48,247 nt of DNA from NCBI GenBank assembly GCA_009787025.1, contig WRGT01000067.1, positions 1 through 48,247 of the forward strand. The letters run 5' to 3'. Positions within the stretch are counted from its first letter, which is position 1. The number at the start of each line of letters is the position of its first letter. The stretch comes from Spirochaetota bacterium (GTDB taxonomy: Bacteria > Spirochaetota > UBA4802 > UBA5550). Positions 34,582 through 43,712 of this stretch are shown piece by piece. The notes under the pieces are model-generated. The model ran no database searches. It was not told the origin of the DNA and saw nothing but the letters and a program-made list of their open reading frames with translations. The position numbers were made by a program, and so were the translations under genes.

Positions 34582-34824
34582 AGTACCTCTTTTTTTATCT
34601 TTTTGCTTTCTTATACGCCGGCACAGGCGCGGAGATAAAAATTTTTTTATTTTTTTTGAATTTTTTTTACTATTTTACTTTTATGAAAGTTATATATAAT
34701 AGATTCAATTCTGCAAATTTTTTATACATACACAAAAAATTCCGAAATCCATAAAATATTTTTCTTTCTCATTTGTCTGCATTAGTAGATAGTATCATTT
34801 AATAATCATTAAAAGGTAGAGGAT

Positions 34825-35205
34825 ATGAGAAAATTGATTTTTTTAAAACCAATAGTAATTTTGGCAATAGCTGCAGGATTCAGCGCCATAGTTATGTTGT
34901 TGTGGAATTGGTTGATGCCGGCTATATTCGGCTTAGGTGAAATTGATTATTGGCAAGCCCTGGGTCTCCTTATTCTTTCGCGGGTACTCTTTGGTCATTT
35001 TGGCGGAGGACATTTGATGCATGGAAGTATGAGACGCAGAATGCACGCCGGGAAATTCATGCGTGAAAAATGGATGAAAATGACGCCTGAAGAAAGAAAA
35101 GAGTTTGTCAACAAAAGAATGGACACAATGCGAGGCGGTCGGTTTTGCAGGCATGATTTCGATTCCGATGTTGATGAAAATAATACTTCAAAAAACAATG
35201 AGTAA
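34825..35205 (+). CDS. Small His/Met-rich membrane protein linked to a sigma factor
   Basis: A 126-residue protein with two membrane helices (LKPIVILAIAAGFSAIVMLL and YWQALGLLILSRVLF) and a cytoplasmic or exposed tail full of His, Met and Arg (HFGGGHLMHGSMRRRMHAG, then KWMKMTPEERKEFV). The His/Met density suggests metal contact; MTPEER recalls metal-sensor/Spy-like linkers. Its gene overlaps the sigma factor start by 8 bases. I infer an anti-sigma or sensor role; no experiment supports it. AGAGGA precedes the start. Confidence 0.6.
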   Translation: MRKLIFLKPIVILAIAAGFSAIVMLLWNWLMPAIFGLGEIDYWQALGLLILSRVLFGHFGGGHLMHGSMRRRMHAGKFMREKWMKMTPEERKEFVNKRMDTMRGGRFCRHDFDSDVDENNTSKNNE

Positions 35206-35767
35206 GCAAAAAAAACAAGATGTCGGGCAGTTGATTGTTGAGCATCGTCCAAAACTGAAATCCTTTATCCTTAAAAGGGTTTCGGACAAGGATGATGCGG
35301 ATGATATTTTACAGGAAGTTTTCTATCAATTAACGAAAACAGTTGAAAATACAATGGCTCCCATTGAGCAGGTTTCTGCATGGCTGTACAGAGTTGCCCG
35401 TAATCTTATTATCAACAGTGGAATTAAAAAACGCGAGGAAACATTGCCAGTTTATTACAGTGATGAATCTGATGACGAAGTGTCAAACGATTTTTCAGAG
35501 ATACTCTTTGATAACGAAAGGTATCCTTCTCCGGAAACGGAATACCTGCGTTCGTTAGTATGGGTAGAGTTAGAATCTGCTCTTGCCGAACTGCCTCCCG
35601 AACAAAGAGAGGTATTTGAATTGACTGAGTTTGACGGTATTCCTGTAAAAGAGATTGCTCAAAGCGCCGGTATTGCTGTGAACACTCTGCTTTCCAGAAA
35701 ACATTATGCCGTGAAGCATCTTCGCAAACGATTGGAAATATTGTATCACGATTTGATTTACGATTGA
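35198..35767 (+). CDS. ECF-type RNA polymerase sigma factor
   Basis: A 189-residue sigma factor from ATG 35198. Region 2 is RPKLKSFILKRVSDKDDADDILQEVFYQL followed by SAWLYRVARNLIINS, and region 4 is ALAELPPEQREVFELTEFDGIPVKEIAQSAGIAVNTLLSRK. These recognise -10 and -35 elements. The start overlaps the upstream small membrane gene, and no Shine-Dalgarno is present, so translation is probably coupled. The frame is open upstream but within that gene. Confidence 0.9.
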   Translation: MSKQKKQDVGQLIVEHRPKLKSFILKRVSDKDDADDILQEVFYQLTKTVENTMAPIEQVSAWLYRVARNLIINSGIKKREETLPVYYSDESDDEVSNDFSEILFDNERYPSPETEYLRSLVWVELESALAELPPEQREVFELTEFDGIPVKEIAQSAGIAVNTLLSRKHYAVKHLRKRLEILYHDLIYD

Positions 35768-35806
35768 TCTTTTTATAACAAAAGACAGTACAAAGGAGAA
35801 AGTATA

Positions 35807-36049
35807 ATGAGGAATTTTCAAAAGCATCTGTCAAAAATCAGTACGCCTTATATCTTGGCATACACTCGCAGATGTAAAGCGTGCTGGCAATGTATCAATG
35901 CTTGTCCCAGTCAGGTAATCGGGAAAGTCGATTTTTTATGGCACAAACACATCATTATCAAAAAGGGCGAAAATTGCAAAGGATGTAAGAAGTGTATCAA
36001 AACTTGTCCTAAGGGAGTATTTTTTGAAACAAATAAATCGAATGAATAA
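35807..36049 (+). CDS. Small 2[4Fe-4S] ferredoxin
   Basis: An 80-residue protein with two complete cluster motifs: CKACWQCINACP (residues about 23-34) and CKGCKKCIKTCP (residues about 57-68), each CxxCxxCxxxCP. AAGGAGA precedes ATG 35807. It lies 39 bp after the sigma factor and is probably in the same operon, suggesting redox input or that it is a target. The electron-transfer partner is unknown. Confidence 0.85.
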   Translation: MRNFQKHLSKISTPYILAYTRRCKACWQCINACPSQVIGKVDFLWHKHIIIKKGENCKGCKKCIKTCPKGVFFETNKSNE

Positions 36050-36088
36050 TATTTGCCTGTTATAATATCGCAGACTTTTGTAATATTC

Positions 36089-36143
36089 TTGACTTTTGCC
36101 TCGCCGGTAATATTATTCGATTAAAATATCTATTAAAATATCC
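36089..36143 (+). promoter_or_regulatory. Promoter of the exported MBL hydrolase with a 12-bp tandem repeat
   Basis: TTGACT (36089-36094) and TATTAT (36111-36116) are 16 nt apart. The leader has two copies of ATTAAAATATCY (36120-36131, 36132-36143) directly before the GGAGG ribosome-binding site. Confidence 0.55.
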
Positions 36144-36156
36144 ATTGGAGGCAATT

Positions 36157-37044
36157 ATGAAAAAATTGGCTTTTTTATTTATCCTTGTGGCTGCGATTAG
36201 TATTTCAGCTAAAGACAAAGACACGTCGCTTGTCAAAACATTTAATATCGGAGAGTATAAACTCTATCTTCTTTCGGATTTTACATCGACCGGCAGCAAA
36301 GACCTTCTCATCGGCGCGTCTGACGAGATGCTGAAAAAATACGTTCCGGACGGTTCATATCCTACAGCGATTAACTGTTTTGCAATGCGCATGCAGGGTA
36401 AAACTATTCTTATAGACACAGGGCTCGGTACAAATCTTTTGAAGAATCTTGCGAAAGTGAAAATAGATCCTAAAGAGATCAGCGCTGTCTTAATAACGCA
36501 CATGCACTTTGACCATATAGGCGGACTGCTTAAGGACGGCAAAGTCGTATTTCCAAACGCCGATATTTACATCTCAAAACCTGAGCACGCATACTGGACA
36601 AGTGAAAAAGAGATGACAAAGGCAAATGACGCAGCCCAAGGCGGTTTTAAACTTGCAGTTGACGTAGTTAAAGCCTACGGTCAGAAAGTGCACCTGTTTA
36701 CTCCTAACGAATTGGGAAAGATAAAAGAGAATCTTTTTGAGGGCATAAGCGCTATAGCTGCATACGGTCATACGCCGGGACATACGCTTTATATGATTGA
36801 ATCCAACAACGAAAAACTCTTAGTATGGGGTGACATTGCTCACGCAATGATCATTCAAATGCCGTACCCCGATGTAGCATTGAAATATGATGTGGACTCT
36901 AAAAAGGCTGTTACCACGCGCAATAAAGTACTCAAGTATGTGTCTGATAACAAAATACCGATTGCAGGAATGCACATAGTACCTCCCGCAGCCGGGACTA
37001 TTGAAGCGTCAGGTAAGGGTTATTCTTTTACACCGTTTAAGTGA
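36157..37044 (+). CDS. Exported MBL-fold hydrolase
   Basis: A 295-residue protein from ATG 36157 (GGAGG upstream); an ATG at 36145 lies before that site. A signal peptide (KKLAFLFILVAAISISA) is followed by a metallo-beta-lactamase fold with THMHFDHIGG (residues about 111-120), AYGHTPGHT, LVWGDIAHA and AGMHIVPPAAG, the zinc ligands. It resembles periplasmic lactonase-like hydrolases. The substrate is not known. Its G+C is higher than that of surrounding genes. Confidence 0.85.
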   Translation: MKKLAFLFILVAAISISAKDKDTSLVKTFNIGEYKLYLLSDFTSTGSKDLLIGASDEMLKKYVPDGSYPTAINCFAMRMQGKTILIDTGLGTNLLKNLAKVKIDPKEISAVLITHMHFDHIGGLLKDGKVVFPNADIYISKPEHAYWTSEKEMTKANDAAQGGFKLAVDVVKAYGQKVHLFTPNELGKIKENLFEGISAIAAYGHTPGHTLYMIESNNEKLLVWGDIAHAMIIQMPYPDVALKYDVDSKKAVTTRNKVLKYVSDNKIPIAGMHIVPPAAGTIEASGKGYSFTPFK

Positions 37045-37073
37045 CACGCAGGCAATTGTGTATGTTAAATAAC

Positions 37074-37290
37074 ATGTCAGGCTCAGCGTGACTATGTCGG
37101 GCTCAGCGCGATTACTTACATTTTTTCTATGTCATTGCGAGCGCTTCAACTATGTTTAGTATAGATTGTGTAACCTGCGCGTGGCAATCCGGAGCTTTAA
37201 ATTTATCCACTGGATTGCCGCGCCGAATTTACATTGTTCTATCGTTCTATCGGGTGAATTTAAAATACGGCTCGCATCTACAGCAATGAC
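37074..37290. repeat. Dispersed palindromic repeat, copy 3
   Basis: A leader of two near-identical 20-bp units (ATGTCAGGCTCAGCGTGACT, then ATGTCGGGCTCAGCGCGATT) is followed by the core from GTCATTGCGAGC (37131) to the degenerate right arm ending AATGAC (37290). The right arm has 9 extra bases (ATCTACAGC) inside GCTCGCAATGAC. An 8-bp unit GTTCTATC is duplicated within the core. Confidence 0.82.
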
Positions 37291-37381
37291 AATTCCTGTC
37301 AATGTATTGTAAATATCGAAAGTATATTTAATACTTATCAGACAGCTCATTAACTTTCTTTGCAGCAAAATAATAATGCAA

Positions 37382-37861
37382 TTAAAACATTACCTTGACT
37401 GCATAATATATCATCATTGAACTTACGATCAGCTTGGCTCCCGTACCAAGTATAAAGGCAAGGAACGCTCCAAATGCAACTTTGAACGCTTTTGCTTTAT
37501 CTTCCCGGTCGTAATACAATTCGCCTGCCAGAGCTCCGAGGAATGGACCTATTATCAGTCCCCAGGGAGGAAAAAGAAATATGCCTGCCACAAGCCCCAG
37601 AAGCGATCCTATTGCAGCCGAACGCGATCCGCCGAACCTCTGCGCTATCCATGGCGGCAGTAAATAATCCACTACTGTTACCACCACAGTTATCGCAGCC
37701 CATATCCACAAAAAGGTGGAAGAAAAATTCCCGTATCCGCTCAATTGCAGTAACAACAACCCTATATAGCTTAAGGGAGGTCCCGGCAATATGGGAAAAA
37801 CCGTACCCAGCAAGCCGACCAAAAGAAAAAGGAAAGCTAATATTACTAATACTATCTCCAT
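37382..37861 (-). CDS. DUF456 membrane protein
   Basis: A 159-residue protein with four to five membrane helices and the DUF456 pattern: GLLGTVFPILPGPPLSYIGLLL at the start, RFGGSRSAAIGSLLGLVAG, and FPPWGLIIGPFLGALAGEL. Glycine-rich helices (GxxxG) are typical. Function is unknown. It is monocistronic; the start ATG 37861 lacks a clear AGGAGG, having only GGAGA 6 nt upstream. Confidence 0.85.
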   Translation of the reverse strand: MEIVLVILAFLFLLVGLLGTVFPILPGPPLSYIGLLLLQLSGYGNFSSTFLWIWAAITVVVTVVDYLLPPWIAQRFGGSRSAAIGSLLGLVAGIFLFPPWGLIIGPFLGALAGELYYDREDKAKAFKVAFGAFLAFILGTGAKLIVSSMMIYYAVKVMF

Positions 37862-38062
37862 TACAAATCCTTATTACAAATCGAAGTCTATTCTTTAAAA
37901 GAAAACATCCGAACAATAATATGCGGAATCCGAAAAAAAGTCAACTATAGTTTTTGCGTTCAATTAGTTTGTTCATTGTTATTTATTTGCTGCTATTACT
38001 ATAACAAATACTTGTAAAAAAGGCGAATATTTTTTGAGATGAAAAAATAGTCGCAGCGCGCA

Positions 38063-38377
38063 TCACAGTGGGGAAACAGTATACAATATCTTCCCCACAC
38101 TATCAATGTGGGCTTTCAGTTCAGCATTTGACAGCTTGTCGTATATTAAAACATCGACAAAATAAGGCATATCCGAATCGTCAAAATCTCCGGCTATGCG
38201 CAACAGATCTGTACGGGTAAAAGAATTGTCGGTTTTAAGAGATAAGTCAATATCTGAACCGTTGCGATAATTACCTTTTGCACGGCTGCCGTAGAGAATA
38301 GCCTGCCTTATGCCGGAGTATTTCCGAAAAATTGAATCGAGAGTGTCAAGCGTTTTGTCGGACAATCCGTATTTCAT
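38063..38377 (-). CDS. MNT-family nucleotidyltransferase (toxin-antitoxin or antitoxin role)
   Basis: A 104-residue minimal nucleotidyltransferase with the GS(x)nDxD signature: YGSRAKGNYRNGSDIDLSLK. In MNT/HEPN pairs the nucleotidyltransferase can neutralise the HEPN RNase by adenylylating it. Its start is immediately after the HEPN stop, so the two are translationally coupled. Confidence 0.88.
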   Translation of the reverse strand: MKYGLSDKTLDTLDSIFRKYSGIRQAILYGSRAKGNYRNGSDIDLSLKTDNSFTRTDLLRIAGDFDDSDMPYFVDVLIYDKLSNAELKAHIDSVGKILYTVSPL

Positions 38378-38788
38378 TTAATTTTCAAACTGCCTCATTT
38401 TTTCTGCAAACGCATTGAATTGATGATAGTAAGTATTATTTATCGCTATAAACAAGTCTTCGGCTGTCTCATGGTCGTACACATGGGTGGCTACATTCCG
38501 GTCTTTTATCATATCCATCCAGACTTGCCCATCTTCAATAAGACCCTCATTGAACGCATACCGAATTGCGTTTTTACTGCCGATTATGCCGGTTATTCCT
38601 TGATCCTCAAGGAAGTCTTTCATCACATTCCATGCCAATTCAAAGGTAAACTCAAAGCCCTGTATCGTTCCCTGCTTTTCAAGTTCACTAAGTTCACGGT
38701 TTGCCGCAAGGTCAATGGCGTTTTTCAAAGCAGCAAGCGCTTTTTTGTAATTTTGAAAACGTTGTTTCCAGCGGATACCCTCGTCCAT
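38378..38788 (-). CDS. HEPN-domain protein (HI0074-type partner of MNT)
   Basis: A 136-residue helical protein of the nucleotidyltransferase-substrate-binding family. TIQGFEFTFELAWNVMKDFLED is typical, and RNVATH provides the Rx4H motif that forms the RNase centre of HEPN toxins. GAGG precedes ATG 38788. Together with the MNT gene this is likely a toxin-antitoxin pair (toxin HEPN, antitoxin MNT). Confidence 0.87.
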   Translation of the reverse strand: MDEGIRWKQRFQNYKKALAALKNAIDLAANRELSELEKQGTIQGFEFTFELAWNVMKDFLEDQGITGIIGSKNAIRYAFNEGLIEDGQVWMDMIKDRNVATHVYDHETAEDLFIAINNTYYHQFNAFAEKMRQFEN

Positions 38789-39018
38789 ATTATTCCTCTT
38801 TATTATGCTATCGTGCTTATAAATAATGTCAACTTATTTTTTGCCATTTCCCGGCAAAAGAACATGATGTCTGTCATGCGCAAAAAAAAATCGCAGGTCG
38901 CTTCACTGAGGTTTAAAGGCGGAGTTACTATATATTCTCGATAATACAGATTCAAGATAAGGATAAAATAAAGGCTGTCAAAAAACATACGTTCCGGACA
39001 ACCCCTTTTAAAAAAATT

Positions 39019-39092
39019 CGCGTCTGGAGGGATTCGAACCCCCGACCAACGGATTCGTAGTCCGCTACTCTATCCAGCTGAGCCACAGACGC
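39019..39092 (-). tRNA. tRNA-Arg (anticodon ACG)
   Basis: On the minus strand the acceptor GCGTCTG/CAGACGC, D-arm GCTCAGCTGGATAGAGT, anticodon loop CTACGAA (anticodon ACG, reads CGN) and T-loop TTCGAAT form a full cloverleaf. CCA is not encoded. Confidence 0.95.
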
Positions 39093-39176
39093 TTTCTATA
39101 TAAATTATAAAATTTTTTTGTGATGCCGACTTCTCTACAAAAAATATAGTCGGCTCACAGACGCATATCGCATATA

Positions 39177-39575
39177 TTATATATTGAGTTTTGAAGCGTA
39201 CTTAGTTATATAAGCCCCGATAAACGGAAATTCCTTTTTCTCCATCCTTTTTATCATCCTTGTCCCGATAATTGCAATAGCAATATATATTGCATAAAGG
39301 ATGTATATAAGCAAGACTATAATAAATTTTAAAATATATGCTCTTATAGATATAAAATAAGGCAGCAGATATAAAAAAGTACATGCGCCTGTGAAAAATA
39401 GAGCAAGTATAAATCCCTGCTTTGCATGGTACATATAAAAGTCATCGTCCTTTTTCTTTATCATAGGTATAAACCATCCGATAAACGGAAAATATGATAA
39501 TAGCAAAGGATCAAAGGTCTTTATATACTTTGAGTAGATATTAAGCAAAAAATTTTTTATTTTATCAAATTTCAT
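39177..39575 (-). CDS. DUF4870-like membrane protein
   Basis: A 132-residue protein with about four hydrophobic helices and the motif AKQGFILALFF preceded by LLSYFPFIGWFIP, as in the DUF4870/Tic20-like families. Function is unknown. ATG 39575 is taken; an in-frame GTG at 39587 adds four residues but touches the preceding tRNA. No strong ribosome-binding site is visible. It lies between tRNA genes on the same strand. Confidence 0.65.
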   Translation of the reverse strand: MKFDKIKNFLLNIYSKYIKTFDPLLLSYFPFIGWFIPMIKKKDDDFYMYHAKQGFILALFFTGACTFLYLLPYFISIRAYILKFIIVLLIYILYAIYIAIAIIGTRMIKRMEKKEFPFIGAYITKYASKLNI

Positions 39576-39592
39576 GTCTGCTGTCACTTATC

Positions 39593-39678
39593 CGGAGAAG
39601 GGGGGATTCGAACCCCCGGTACCAAAACGATACAATTGCTTAGCAGGCAACCCCCTTCGGCCACTCGGGCACCTCTCC
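39593..39678 (-). tRNA. tRNA-Ser (anticodon GCT)
   Basis: Class II tRNA with acceptor GGAGAGG/CTTCTCC, anticodon GCT in CTGCTAA (reads AGC/AGT), a long variable arm and T-arm GGGGG TTCGAAT CCCCC. The discriminator is G; CCA is not encoded. Confidence 0.94.
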
Positions 39679-39706
39679 TGATCCAATTTAGGATTATAAA
39701 AAAAAT

Positions 39707-39790
39707 CGGAGAGTGAGGGATTCGAACCCCCGGGGCTGTTAACCCAACGGTTTTCAAGACCGCCTCCATAGACCACTCGAACAACTCTCC
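39707..39790 (-). tRNA. tRNA-Ser (anticodon TGA)
   Basis: Class II tRNA with acceptor GGAGAGT/ACTCTCC, anticodon loop CTTGAAA (anticodon TGA, reads UCA), a long variable arm and T-loop TTCGAAT. It lies 28 bp upstream of the other tRNA-Ser, and the two are probably cotranscribed. Confidence 0.94.
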
Positions 39791-39935
39791 GAGAGCAAAT
39801 CTATTAATATTAGGATTCATGTCAAATAAAAAATTTAAAATATCAGGTTAAATTATGAAGATTAAAATTAAAAATATGGGCAATATAAATTCTTAGTTAA
39901 AAAATAATATTTAATATTTTATAGAAAAATTAAAC

Positions 39936-40790
39936 TTAAATTATCTGTGTTCCTACGCCTTTGTCGGTAAAAATCTCTAAGAGCGCTGCATGCTCTACCC
40001 TTCCGTCAATAATATGAGCCTTTTTTACGCCTGATTTAACAGCCTCTATGCAGCAATTTACCTTTGGAATCATGCCGCCGCTAATCTCCCCTGATTTTAT
40101 ATAATCTGCGGCATCGGTTGATTTAATAGAAGACATTAAAGAGCCATTAATCATAACACCCTGAATATCGGTAAGCAGTATAAGCTTTTCCGCTTGCAGC
40201 GCCTCGGCAATTTTTCCTGCTGCAATATCTGCATTGATATTATATGTTATTCCATTAATATCAGCTCCGATAGGGGCAATCACAGGAATAAACTTATCCT
40301 CTTCAAGTACTCGTATAATCTCAGGATTTACTCTTTCAACGGAGCCTACCAGACCTATATCTAACTTCTCTCCGTTTTCTTCATGATATAATTTTCCGGC
40401 AGTCAATAATCCTGCATCTTTTCCGGAAATTCCTACAGCTTTTCCGCCTGCAATATGTATGTTATTTACTATCTCTTTGTTTACTTTACCCACAAGTACC
40501 ATCTCAACAATCTCCATTGTTGCAGAATCGGTAACTCTAAGCCCGTCAACAAATTCGCTCTTTATACCCAACTGTTCAAGGAGATCGCCGATTTGAGGTC
40601 CGCCGCCGTGTACAACAACAGGATTTATCCCGACAAGTTTAAGGAGAGCCATATCCTTTGCAAATGAAAGCCGCAAAGCCTCATCAGTCATGGCATGTCC
40701 GCCATATTTAACAACAATGGTTTTGCCGCTAAATTCTTTTATATATGGAAGAGATTCTATAAGCGTGTTGACTTTCTCAATGGATTTCAT
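39936..40790 (-). CDS. argB: Acetylglutamate kinase
   Basis: A 284-residue amino-acid kinase, second step of arginine synthesis. Motifs: [52 protein letters not shown] and [10 protein letters not shown]. Two ATGs are candidates; 40790 is spaced 7 nt after AGGAG and is preferred over 40796. The gene stands alone, with other arg genes elsewhere, and is divergent from the pyrophosphorylase gene. Confidence 0.95.
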   Translation of the reverse strand: MKSIEKVNTLIESLPYIKEFSGKTIVVKYGGHAMTDEALRLSFAKDMALLKLVGINPVVVHGGGPQIGDLLEQLGIKSEFVDGLRVTDSATMEIVEMVLVGKVNKEIVNNIHIAGGKAVGISGKDAGLLTAGKLYHEENGEKLDIGLVGSVERVNPEIIRVLEEDKFIPVIAPIGADINGITYNINADIAAGKIAEALQAEKLILLTDIQGVMINGSLMSSIKSTDAADYIKSGEISGGMIPKVNCCIEAVKSGVKKAHIIDGRVEHAALLEIFTDKGVGTQII

Positions 40791-40963
40791 AATCATACTC
40801 CTAAAACAATTTATCGGACAACCTCAACATTATATAATATAATTTACAAATAATAAAAATTTTCTTCTTGTTATTTTAATATTTACAAATAACATTTTAA
40901 ATTATATCTTTAAATTCATAATTGAAAACTACCTTTTTAAAAATATTAAAAAAGGAGGGAAAG

Positions 40964-42307
40964 ATGATTAGCTTTAAGGGATATGATGATATAATTGAAA
41001 GAATTTATAGATTCAATCAGGAACATGTCTTCCAATATTGGGACAGGCTGAACGATGGGGAAAAAATCGAATTACTTGAAGAGCTCTCTAAGATAGATCT
41101 TCAAATGATAAAGGATATATTCTCTCAAAAAACTTATTCTATTGACGGCGAATTTTCCCCTGCGCCGTATATATCTCTCCCAAAAAACGAAAATGAAAAA
41201 AATCTATTTAAAAAAGCAGAACAGATTGGGATAAAACATATTAAAGAAGGGAAATTAGCCGCATTTCTTGTAGCAGGGGGACAAGGCTCAAGATTAGGAT
41301 TTAACGGACCAAAGGGAAAATTCCCGATAGGACCTGTTTCGGGAAAAACACTTTTTCATTTTCATGCTGAAAAGATAAGAGCATCGGAAAAGAAATATAA
41401 TGTATCTATACCGTTCCTGATTATGACATCAAGGGATAATCACGAGGAGACGTCAATATTTTTTAAAGAACAGAAATACTTTGGACTTAATCCCGACAAT
41501 GTAAATCTTTTCCCTCAAAATATGATACCGTCATTAGATCGGGATGGGAAGCTCATACTCTCAGGTTTTAACAGCATTTTTATGAATCCTGACGGTCACG
41601 GAGGAAGCCTGACAGCATTAAAAACTTCAGGCGTATTAGACAAACTCAAAGAGCTTAAAATTGATACGCTCTCGTATTTTCAAGTGGATAATCCCCTTGT
41701 TAAAATCATTGACCCTGTATTCGTTGGATTTCATATAATGAACACGGCAGATATATCAAGTAAGACGCTGCAAAAATCATACCCAGAGGAGAAGACCGGA
41801 GTTTTTGTTAAATTCGCAGGACACACCATTGGCATAGTAGAGTACTCGGATATGCCTAAAGATAAGAGCGGAAATACATCATACTCTGCTGCAAATCCTG
41901 CAATACACCTGTTTAACATTCAATTCATATCAAAATTAACGGATTCCGGAAGGGTAAAACTTCCGTACCATACTGCTAAGAAAAAGATTGTCGGATTAGT
42001 TGACGGGAAACAGAAAGAACTTGACGGCTATAAGTTTGAACAATTTGTGTTTGACGCTCTTCCATTGACCGAAAAAAATGTTATTCTTGAAATTTTAAGA
42101 GGGGAGGAATTTGCTCCTGTAAAGAATGCTTCAGGTCAGGATTCGCCCGATTCTGCTAAAGAACTTATGACTGCATTAAACAGAAAATTGTTAGAATCTA
42201 AAGGCATTACTATACCTGATAAAGTAAAGGAGATCGAAATATCGCCTCTTATAGACATAGCCAAGAATATTATCATCCCTAATACCGAAAAGGTATTAAT
42301 CTCATAA
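40964..42307 (+). CDS. UDPGP-family UTP:sugar-1-phosphate uridylyltransferase (UAP-like)
   Basis: A 447-residue enzyme of the eukaryote-like UDPGP family. The nucleotide loop VAGGQGSRLGFNGPKGKFPIG, PFLIMTSRDNHEET and FQVDNPLVKI (metal/sugar site) are clear, as is NPDGHGGSL. The family makes UDP-GlcNAc/GalNAc or UDP-glucose. The Gly-Pro-Lys-Gly loop matches the AGX1-type enzymes that use hexosamine phosphates, but specificity is inferred. AAAGGAGGG precedes ATG 40964. It is followed after 13 bp by mntP. Confidence 0.87.
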   Translation: MISFKGYDDIIERIYRFNQEHVFQYWDRLNDGEKIELLEELSKIDLQMIKDIFSQKTYSIDGEFSPAPYISLPKNENEKNLFKKAEQIGIKHIKEGKLAAFLVAGGQGSRLGFNGPKGKFPIGPVSGKTLFHFHAEKIRASEKKYNVSIPFLIMTSRDNHEETSIFFKEQKYFGLNPDNVNLFPQNMIPSLDRDGKLILSGFNSIFMNPDGHGGSLTALKTSGVLDKLKELKIDTLSYFQVDNPLVKIIDPVFVGFHIMNTADISSKTLQKSYPEEKTGVFVKFAGHTIGIVEYSDMPKDKSGNTSYSAANPAIHLFNIQFISKLTDSGRVKLPYHTAKKKIVGLVDGKQKELDGYKFEQFVFDALPLTEKNVILEILRGEEFAPVKNASGQDSPDSAKELMTALNRKLLESKGITIPDKVKEIEISPLIDIAKNIIIPNTEKVLIS

Positions 42308-42320
42308 TATAAGGCGGAAT

Positions 42321-42914
42321 ATGTCATACATTACAATATTTGGTCTATCTATCGGACTTGCAATGGACGCATTTGCAGTCTCAATATCCTATGGATGCGC
42401 GCCAAAAAAAATATCCGTAAGGGATATGTTTATCATTGCCCTTTTCTTCGGCGCTTTTCAGGCATTGATGCCAATAACAGGGTGGTACTTGGGTAAATTT
42501 TTTGCAAACCTCATACAGTCTTTTGCCCATTGGATTGCATTGTGGCTTCTGTCGTATATTGGAATTAAGATGATTATTGATGGTGTAAAAGATGATGATA
42601 CTGTTGATAGTGACATTATTGATAGTAATAGTAATATAAACAGTACCATTGATATAAAACGCCTCTTTATCCTTTCAATCGCAACAAGCATTGATGCTCT
42701 TGTAGTGGGATTAAGCCTGTCATTTATCGGATATGACATACTTATTCCAGCTGTGATTATCGGATTGGTAACATTTATATGCAGCTTAATTGGGGTCAGA
42801 GCAGGCGTAAGACTCCGTTCCATACTTGGCAAAAAAGCCGAAATCTTCGGCGGCATAGTCCTTATTGCAATAGGGATAAAGATACTTGTAGAACATATTA
42901 CGTCATCGCTGTAG
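42321..42914 (+). CDS. mntP: Manganese efflux pump MntP
   Basis: A 197-residue protein with six membrane helices arranged as two repeats: LSIGLAMDAFAVSIS and IATSIDALVVGLSLS carry the paired aspartates that coordinate Mn. A polar, Asp/Asn-rich loop separates the halves (residues about 90-113). It exports Mn(II). The last codons and the TAG stop lie in a fragment of the palindromic repeat family (42902-42918 matches the degenerate end of copy 3). No yybP-ykoY riboswitch fits in the 13-bp gap upstream. Confidence 0.93.
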   Translation: MSYITIFGLSIGLAMDAFAVSISYGCAPKKISVRDMFIIALFFGAFQALMPITGWYLGKFFANLIQSFAHWIALWLLSYIGIKMIIDGVKDDDTVDSDIIDSNSNINSTIDIKRLFILSIATSIDALVVGLSLSFIGYDILIPAVIIGLVTFICSLIGVRAGVRLRSILGKKAEIFGGIVLIAIGIKILVEHITSSL

Positions 42915-43123
42915 ATGCAGGATAACATGTCAGGCTCAGCGTGACTATGTCGGGCTTAGCGCGATTAGTTACATACTCCCCCGTCATCGCGAGCCGTGTT
43001 TAAGTTCGTTAGAACTATAAGTAAACTCGGCGTGGCGATCCAGTAGGATAAATTAAGACTCTGGATTGCCACGCGCAGGTTACATCATCTATACTCAAAC
43101 ATTTTAGAAGCGCTCGCAATGAC
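42902..43123. repeat. Dispersed palindromic repeat, copy 4, and an overlapping fragment
   Basis: The fragment GTCATCGCTGTAGATGC (42902-42918) matches the reverse complement of the right end of copy 3 at 16 of 17 positions. The main copy begins with ATGTCAGGCTCAGCGTGACT at about 42927, the core spans GTCATCGCGAGC (42983) to GCTCGCAATGAC (43123), and the inner arms are GCGTGGCGATCCAG and CTGGATTGCCACGC. Confidence 0.83.
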
Positions 43124-43161
43124 GCAGAAAAAATGTAACCATTCTTGCTGCATTTTTACGC

Positions 43162-43665
43162 TTATTTTATACTAATCGTTTCAAGGACGGACATAACGTC
43201 TTCAATTTTAGCATTTGCAATTTGAATGGATACGCTTCCTCTTTTGTTCTCATCAAACTTTCCGGGAGAAGTGTATAAGGTAATTGTTTTTCCCATTGGG
43301 GAATCATCATTAAGCACCATATACTCTGTTCCTTTAATGGTTACATTATCCATTCGTTTTGTCGTATTATACATTCCCTTCCAAAATTCCAATTCTTCTT
43401 TCGGGGTGTCGCCTCTTCTATACTCAAATCTTATCGTAGGCCTGAGTATATTTTGAGAGCCGACATTGGTTAAGTATATTGACCCTGTCAGGTTGTTTGC
43501 ATCGCCGCTTTTATCGTCCATCTCCCAGCCTTCTTTAAGAGTGAACTTTATATAATTTTTGTCAACAACCGTGCCTTTTTCTTTTGTTTCGGTTTCTTTT
43601 TTTCCGCAGCCGGCAATACAAAATACCGCCAAAACAAAAACCAATAAATACTTCATGTTCTTCAT
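43162..43665 (-). CDS. Lipoprotein of unknown function
   Basis: A 167-residue lipoprotein with signal KNMKYLLVFVLAVF and lipobox IAGCGKKE. The mature part has the strands FTLKEGWEMDD and LTGSIYLTN, and ends in VMSVLETISIK; it looks like a small beta-rich PsbP/DUF-type domain. No family was identified. It is last of three same-strand genes with two unknown proteins, 47 bp downstream. Confidence 0.7.
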   Translation of the reverse strand: MKNMKYLLVFVLAVFCIAGCGKKETETKEKGTVVDKNYIKFTLKEGWEMDDKSGDANNLTGSIYLTNVGSQNILRPTIRFEYRRGDTPKEELEFWKGMYNTTKRMDNVTIKGTEYMVLNDDSPMGKTITLYTSPGKFDENKRGSVSIQIANAKIEDVMSVLETISIK

Positions 43666-43712
43666 AAAATTTTGTCTCCTTTTTAAAATTGTAATTGCAT
43701 AAAAACTATTTT

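Noticed and set aside
42308-42320. Manganese (yybP-ykoY) riboswitch upstream of mntP
   Set aside because: The gap to the previous gene is only 13 bp, too short for the element.
11349-43123. CRISPR array
   Set aside because: The repeats are four widely spaced palindromic elements, not short regularly spaced units, and no cas gene was seen.
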